A stretch of 64,000 nt of DNA, taken from positions 1 to 64,000 of the forward strand of contig JAFUYO010000020.1 of assembly GCA_017470505.1 (NCBI GenBank), given 5' to 3'. Shown one piece after another: positions 59,735-64,000 of the stretch; within the stretch, counting starts at the first letter, position 1, and each line of letters starts with the position of its first letter. The notes beneath the pieces were generated by a model that was given only the letters and a program-made list of their open reading frames with translations, had not been told where the DNA came from and ran no database searches. A program made the translations under genes and the position numbers. The stretch is from Butyrivibrio sp. (GTDB lineage Bacteria > Bacillota > Clostridia > Lachnospirales > Lachnospiraceae).

Positions 59735-62113
59735 TCAATCTATTGTTGCCGCTTCGTTTGCAGGCAGTAACAATCCTCTTTTAATACACAGATACATGGT
59801 CACAAAAAATGCAGCCACAGAAACCACAAGTGAGAGGTTCCAGAATACGGAAGGTTTGTAGGTGAGTGTTATGTCTCCTTCAAATCCTGCAGGGATGAGT
59901 GCGCACGCCCTCTTATCCTCAGCCTCTGTAACCTGTATTATACCCTCTTTTGTCCTTACAATATACCCGGGATAATATACTCTCGGGAACGTCACTAATT
60001 GAGCGCTCTCTGATGGATTTATCGCGTATCCGTCTATCCTGACTCCGTTCTGGGACAGCTCCTGAAAGCTTCCTCCTGCCGCCTCAAGGTCTGATGCGTC
60101 CACCCGGTTGATGCAGTTGTCAAGGTCGTACCCCTGCGGCAGAAATTCCGCGTTGTACAGGGCGCTGAAGTCAAGTGAGCGGAAAGAATTGATAAACTCA
60201 AACTCCGGCATCTCGTTGGCGTAGGCCCCGATAAGGTCAGTCCCCTGAATTACAAAGGCTGCAAACACGCCGAGGATGACAACTTTTGCGATAGTCATGT
60301 GCTCTTCTTTCACTTTAAGGCTTGAAAATATCAGGACTGCCATCACAGAAACCGTGAGAGACACGGGCCCAAGCAGCCTGTAGCTGTGCTGGAAAATCCC
60401 AAGCGCGTCATAGAGAGTATTAAAGTGGAGATAGAGCCACTTATACGGGAACAGTGTCGTCGCCTGCCACAGAGGGATAAGCGTACACAAAAATATCGGC
60501 GTCAGTATCTTTCTTGTTTTCGATGAGATTATGTCCTTGTTTGCATGGATAAAGACCATGATGATAATGAGAAATACGACAAGGGTCGCAGGCCCCAATG
60601 TAAGAGGCATCTCATTGTTCATCCCGTGAAGGGCAGCCCTCGTATCCGCCGTAATATCGTAGTGGTTTGAAAAGAGCTGCGCCGGTATGACCGCCTGGTC
60701 GTAGAAGTGAACCTGAGCGTCAGCCACCTTCATCTCGATCTTGAAGTAGTTTGCAAGAAAGGGAACAATGTACCACGCCGACAAAATAACTGTGAGCCCG
60801 ATCGATTTTGCTGTTTCAAGCCATACCCTCTTAGACCTCAGCTTGTCAAACGAAAAGAGCATGAATATGACCGCGTAGGCAACACCCATGACGCTCCCGA
60901 GAACGTGAGTGGCCAGAAATCCGCTCATTCCAAGGGCAATATAGACATAGGGCTTAATCCTGTGCTCCTCCTCGTCAACGTAATAAAGTCTCACAAGTCC
61001 CAGCGCAAATAGAGGCGCAAAGGTGTAGCAGCTGGCTGCCCCGAGAGCTCCCCTCGAATAGACAGCCGCAAGTCTTGGAAGGGCGAATACATACATTAAA
61101 GTGCCGCCAAATCCGACATACCTGTTTCCCCTTGCAATACGCCTGAACGAGAAGTAAGCTATCACTGCCGTCAACACATTCACCGCAAACAGGAAACACT
61201 TATAGGCGGTCTCGAGTCTGAATCCCACAAAATACATAAATGCGGGGAAGTACAAAAAGAAGTCGGGGTAGAAAAGTCCCAGCTCATAGCCGTAATTATT
61301 GATAAACTCAGGATAAATGTAAGTCGGGAACTGCCCGCTCCTGAGCCCCTGCGCAATATTGTAGATACGGTAGTAGTGAAAGCGCATGTCAAGCCCCTTG
61401 AGGAGGTGCCCCGCAAAGAGCGGAAGGGAGGATACCAGGATCACTGCCAAAAGTCCCACCACGATAAGGCGATTGTCCCTTACGTACTTTCCGATAGCGC
61501 TACCGGAGTCAAATGCAATGACAAGAACAACATCCAAGAGCAGGAACAGGATAAAAAGACATATAAGGGGCGGAAAGAGCGAGCGCCCCGCAAGCCTTGT
61601 TATCTGCGCAGAAGTTACCGTCACAGTTGATGTGCAGTCATCATCGAGAACAACTCTCAGTTTAACCTTTGTTTTATCTGTGGCATGAACATAGAAAGAT
61701 GCATGACTCTTGGCTGATGTCAGGAATATCTTTTCAGACTCGGAGTAAGGATAAAATCCCTCGTCGTCATCTGCCGACATATACGCTCCGACAGTGCTCC
61801 TGATCGGAACAGTTGAGTCGTAGTCCACGTCAACCTGGTAGACACCTTTTATCAGATCAGTCGCCGGGAACACCAGTCTCCTTCTCTGTCCGAGATCGGT
61901 AGCCCCGTCTATCTGGTTGGACATAAGGCCCTCCGCCCTCTCGTAATCTGTATCCAGGTCCGAGGCATAGCCTATGTCCTCCTGCGTGTATAACACAGAA
62001 GTAAAATTTTTCCCGTTCGTGATGAGAACCGCCATGTATACTATCATGACCAGTATCTCTGCTGCGATGATTGCCGCCTTTACTTTGGCAGCCTTAATAT
62101 TCTTGATCTGCAT
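59735..62113 (-). CDS. Large PTPS-related polytopic membrane protein
   Basis: A 792-residue membrane protein. One helix (about 12-32) is followed by an extracytoplasmic beta domain (about 33-175), a block of about 12 helices, a second soluble region and a final helix near the C-terminus. KGLDMRFHYYRIYNIAQGL and YGYELGLFYPDFFLYFPAFM place it in the same family as the protein at 40806-42491. ATG 62113; AAGG lies about 11 bases upstream. Probably a GT-C type glycosyltransferase; acceptor unknown. Confidence 0.75.
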   Translation of the reverse strand: MQIKNIKAAKVKAAIIAAEILVMIVYMAVLITNGKNFTSVLYTQEDIGYASDLDTDYERAEGLMSNQIDGATDLGQRRRLVFPATDLIKGVYQVDVDYDSTVPIRSTVGAYMSADDDEGFYPYSESEKIFLTSAKSHASFYVHATDKTKVKLRVVLDDDCTSTVTVTSAQITRLAGRSLFPPLICLFILFLLLDVVLVIAFDSGSAIGKYVRDNRLIVVGLLAVILVSSLPLFAGHLLKGLDMRFHYYRIYNIAQGLRSGQFPTYIYPEFINNYGYELGLFYPDFFLYFPAFMYFVGFRLETAYKCFLFAVNVLTAVIAYFSFRRIARGNRYVGFGGTLMYVFALPRLAAVYSRGALGAASCYTFAPLFALGLVRLYYVDEEEHRIKPYVYIALGMSGFLATHVLGSVMGVAYAVIFMLFSFDKLRSKRVWLETAKSIGLTVILSAWYIVPFLANYFKIEMKVADAQVHFYDQAVIPAQLFSNHYDITADTRAALHGMNNEMPLTLGPATLVVFLIIIMVFIHANKDIISSKTRKILTPIFLCTLIPLWQATTLFPYKWLYLHFNTLYDALGIFQHSYRLLGPVSLTVSVMAVLIFSSLKVKEEHMTIAKVVILGVFAAFVIQGTDLIGAYANEMPEFEFINSFRSLDFSALYNAEFLPQGYDLDNCINRVDASDLEAAGGSFQELSQNGVRIDGYAINPSESAQLVTFPRVYYPGYIVRTKEGIIQVTEAEDKRACALIPAGFEGDITLTYKPSVFWNLSLVVSVAAFFVTMYLCIKRGLLLPANEAATID

Positions 62114-62174
62114 TTCACATTAAACCTTATCTGTTTGTATTCTGTATAAGCCTGTATGAGGCAGGAGGTGTCCG

Positions 62175-63230
62175 TCAACGCCTATTTTGGGCTGCCACAA
62201 GCCTTTTCAGCACTTCGTAGCAAAAAGTCATGGTCCCGCAAACTGTCATCGCTATAACGCAGTAGATGACCGAAACCAGAAGAAGTGACGGAACAGCCGG
62301 ATGCATCCTGTGAACAAGAGGCTTTAAAAAGTTCCCGACAATGGGCTCTGTGAGATATATCCCGAGTGTAAGGGAGGAAACAAGAGCGGCAGCTCTCGCC
62401 ACACTCTCCGGGAGAGGTCTCACGGTAATATAGTACTTCACGATCAAAAAGAGACTGATGGTTATCAGAAAATCATAGCCCCTGAATACATTCTCAGGCC
62501 CGTCGAAATACGTAAGAGCGCACTCCAAGAGGTTTGCCAGAAGGAAAGCTGCCGTCACGGTCCGGATTTTCCAGCCGCCAAGCGCCCTCACGTCAAGCTT
62601 TCTGTCAAGTCCGAATCCGACAACAGGGTAAAAGACACAGTCAACGGTAAATATCACAGGTTCAAACTCTGATGCAAGATGGATATTGCTGTCCAGAACC
62701 TTGTTGAGAAACAGAAAAACCATCGGGATAATCCCGGTGATCACTGTGCGCATGACTATAAGGTAATACACATCGCGCAGCGTAATCTTTTCAGTGACAT
62801 ATCTCATAAACCTTGCCATCAGTAAAATCCCGATATATGCGTACAGGTACCAGTATGGTCCAGCTCCGTCAACATCAGCTGATGCAAACGTCCTGATAAA
62901 TCCCGGCAGATACAGATATCCCTTGTTTGCAACGTTGGCGATAAGGGAAAACACCAACAGGATCACAAAAAACTTACACGTCTTTTTCATCAGGGCATCT
63001 GTCCTGATATCCTTATTCAGCATAAGCGTCCCTGTTATCATATAGAATATCGGGACATTGACCTTTACCAGCATTCCCACAAAGAGGTGCCAGAAAACAA
63101 GCAGGATGGGCGTTCCTGCGTCATAGTCAAAGCAGGCGATATACCCGGGCGTATGATTTAATATCACCAGAAAACAGGCAATGATCCGAAGGACGTCCAG
63201 ATATGATAGGCGCCCCTTATCACTTGTCAA
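62175..63230 (-). CDS. Acyltransferase-3 (OafA-like) membrane protein
   Basis: A 351-residue membrane O-acyltransferase with about 10 helices. RLSYLDVLRIIACFLVILNH contains the catalytic His of the family's LRxxA...NH motif. NVPIFYMITG and PYWYLYAYIG are further landmarks. It would acetylate a sugar or glycan at the membrane. The start is TTG 63230 with GGGGGAGA upstream, overlapping the preceding gene by 11 bases. Upstream codons would run deep into the neighbouring gene and add no conserved sequence. Confidence 0.85.
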   Translation of the reverse strand: MTSDKGRLSYLDVLRIIACFLVILNHTPGYIACFDYDAGTPILLVFWHLFVGMLVKVNVPIFYMITGTLMLNKDIRTDALMKKTCKFFVILLVFSLIANVANKGYLYLPGFIRTFASADVDGAGPYWYLYAYIGILLMARFMRYVTEKITLRDVYYLIVMRTVITGIIPMVFLFLNKVLDSNIHLASEFEPVIFTVDCVFYPVVGFGLDRKLDVRALGGWKIRTVTAAFLLANLLECALTYFDGPENVFRGYDFLITISLFLIVKYYITVRPLPESVARAAALVSSLTLGIYLTEPIVGNFLKPLVHRMHPAVPSLLLVSVIYCVIAMTVCGTMTFCYEVLKRLVAAQNRR

Positions 63231-64000
63231 TTCTATCTCTCCCCCTTTCCGGACAGAGGGCCCCGGCAATAAGGTCAAGAAGCCTTTTGAGCCCGAACCC
63301 TGCATATGGAAGATAGTAAATATAGTATCGCATTGCATATCTTGAGGACCCCTCCCAGAATTCGTGGAAAAGAATTCCTCCAAATATCAAAATCAAAAGA
63401 AGCATCTCGGATGCAGACGGCTTCCTCTTTCTGAGATTTCCCAAAAGATAAATAAAAGCTCCGAGGTAGCATACCGTCATAAACACGTTCATGATCCATA
63501 TCAGCAGAGGACACCCCTTGTCGGAGCCAAATACAAGGTATGACACAAGCGGCGATGAGTTTTCAACATGTCTGCTCACGAGGTCCAGATTGTGGGTTGA
63601 GACGCATACCGAATCCGCCCACTGCGTGGTGAACTTCCTGACAAAAAATCTGGCCCCGTGGAGAGGCCTTTTTGCAAACTCTCCGAGAGTTTCCTTAATA
63701 TTCTGAATAGCTGCTGCCTTTGTTGCAGCCGTGTCATAATTGTTTTCCGCAAACACTTTGTAGTTGTAGCCGTTGTACCATCCGTCCTCGAGATCACTCT
63801 CCTGAAGTCCCATGGCGATGTGGGAAAACGCGGGATTCCCCTCAGGAATGGCCGAAAGCCCTGTCAGATTGCAGTAATACAGGTCAATGGCTTTTTGTAC
63901 ACCAAACGTTATCATAACAAATGCCGCAGCTATAAGTAGCCTTGAAAAGAGCTCCTTGCCAAACTTATTTTTATCTGCTTTCTCTGAAAAAGCTCCCAGA
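63220..64000 (-). CDS. GT-C-like membrane protein, 5-prime end cut by the window
   Basis: Only the C-terminal part (about 260 codons) is visible; the reading frame stays open to base 64000, so the true start lies beyond the window. It has several membrane helices and an outside loop with HIAMGLQESDLEDGWYNGYN, similar in place and pattern to the loop in the protein at 55571-57109. The late part, SASEMLLLILIFGGILFHEFWEGSSRYAMRYY, fits GT39-like enzymes. It overlaps the acyltransferase-3 gene by 11 bases. Confidence 0.7.
   Translation of the reverse strand, partial: LGAFSEKADKNKFGKELFSRLLIAAAFVMITFGVQKAIDLYYCNLTGLSAIPEGNPAFSHIAMGLQESDLEDGWYNGYNYKVFAENNYDTAATKAAAIQNIKETLGEFAKRPLHGARFFVRKFTTQWADSVCVSTHNLDLVSRHVENSSPLVSYLVFGSDKGCPLLIWIMNVFMTVCYLGAFIYLLGNLRKRKPSASEMLLLILIFGGILFHEFWEGSSRYAMRYYIYYLPYAGFGLKRLLDLIAGALCPERGRDRIDK

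Noticed and set aside
63231-63383. N-terminal extension of the acyltransferase-3 protein
   Set aside because: It lies inside the preceding membrane-protein gene, and the conserved domain starts right after the TTG at 63230.
1-64000. tRNA or rRNA genes, prophage or integrase genes
   Set aside because: No cloverleaf-like conserved arms, rRNA blocks, phage structural genes or recombinases were recognised on either strand by eye. A tRNAscan or HMM search would be decisive.

Overview
The window is about 64 kb of a low-to-mid G+C Gram-positive anaerobe, most likely a Lachnospiraceae member (Clostridia, Bacillota). This is inferred from the protein families (CotH, VTC, DUF4956, DUF6077, LCP, multi-domain GH25, SGNH proteins), from strong AGGAGG-type ribosome binding sites and from frequent TTG starts. 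No species can be assigned from sequence alone. No rRNA, tRNA, CRISPR array, prophage or intact insertion sequence was seen.

Layout. Bases 1-8.3 kb hold housekeeping and signalling genes: a riboflavin ECF substrate-binding protein under an FMN riboswitch, a divergent HD-GYP phosphodiesterase with a consensus promoter, murA, a tail-anchored coiled-coil protein abutting a LysM/G5/M23 peptidase, a small (p)ppGpp synthetase and a glycosyltransferase. From 8.3 to 35.5 kb, all on the minus strand, lies a surface-polysaccharide operon: a GH25 muramidase, a membrane protein, dTDP-sugar genes rfbB, rfbA and rfbC (rfbD not seen), a Wzm/Wzt ABC exporter, a methyltransferase-kinase resembling the chain terminator WbdD, four GT2 proteins, a CotH-VTC-DUF4956 triad, phosphoglucomutase, the initiating polyprenyl-phosphate sugar transferase and an LCP ligase. 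A foldback element with a bidirectional terminator (35.7 kb) separates this from the next block.

From 35.9 to 48.5 kb (minus strand, promoter at 48.48 kb) lies a second block: an FAD mutase-like protein, uridine kinase, DUF6077 and other membrane proteins, an MBOAT O-acyltransferase, a PTPS-related GT-C-like protein, two SGNH-like proteins, an LTD-CotH protein and a pair of small EamA transporters. One plus-strand lipoprotein SGNH hydrolase (48.7-50.0 kb) converges on a third block (50.0-64.0 kb, minus strand): an acyltransferase-3 protein, several GT-C-like membrane proteins, a radical SAM/SPASM protein, a GtrB/CsbB-like GT2 and a 1531-residue fusion of a YfhO-type GT-C with LTD, chitobiase-like and CotH domains.

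Reading together (inference): dTDP-deoxysugars feed a lipid-linked glycan started by the sugar transferase, extended by cytosolic GT2s, possibly capped by the methyltransferase-kinase, recognised by the Wzt C-terminal domain, exported and attached to the wall by LCP. The other two blocks look like extracytoplasmic decoration machinery: GtrB, EamA flippases and GT-C enzymes for sugars, MBOAT plus SGNH proteins for acyl groups, and CotH-fold kinases. The most unusual objects are the YfhO-LTD-CotH fusion, the WbdD-like protein beside Wzt, and the concentration of three CotH proteins, one coupled to VTC and DUF4956, in one envelope-glycan locus.
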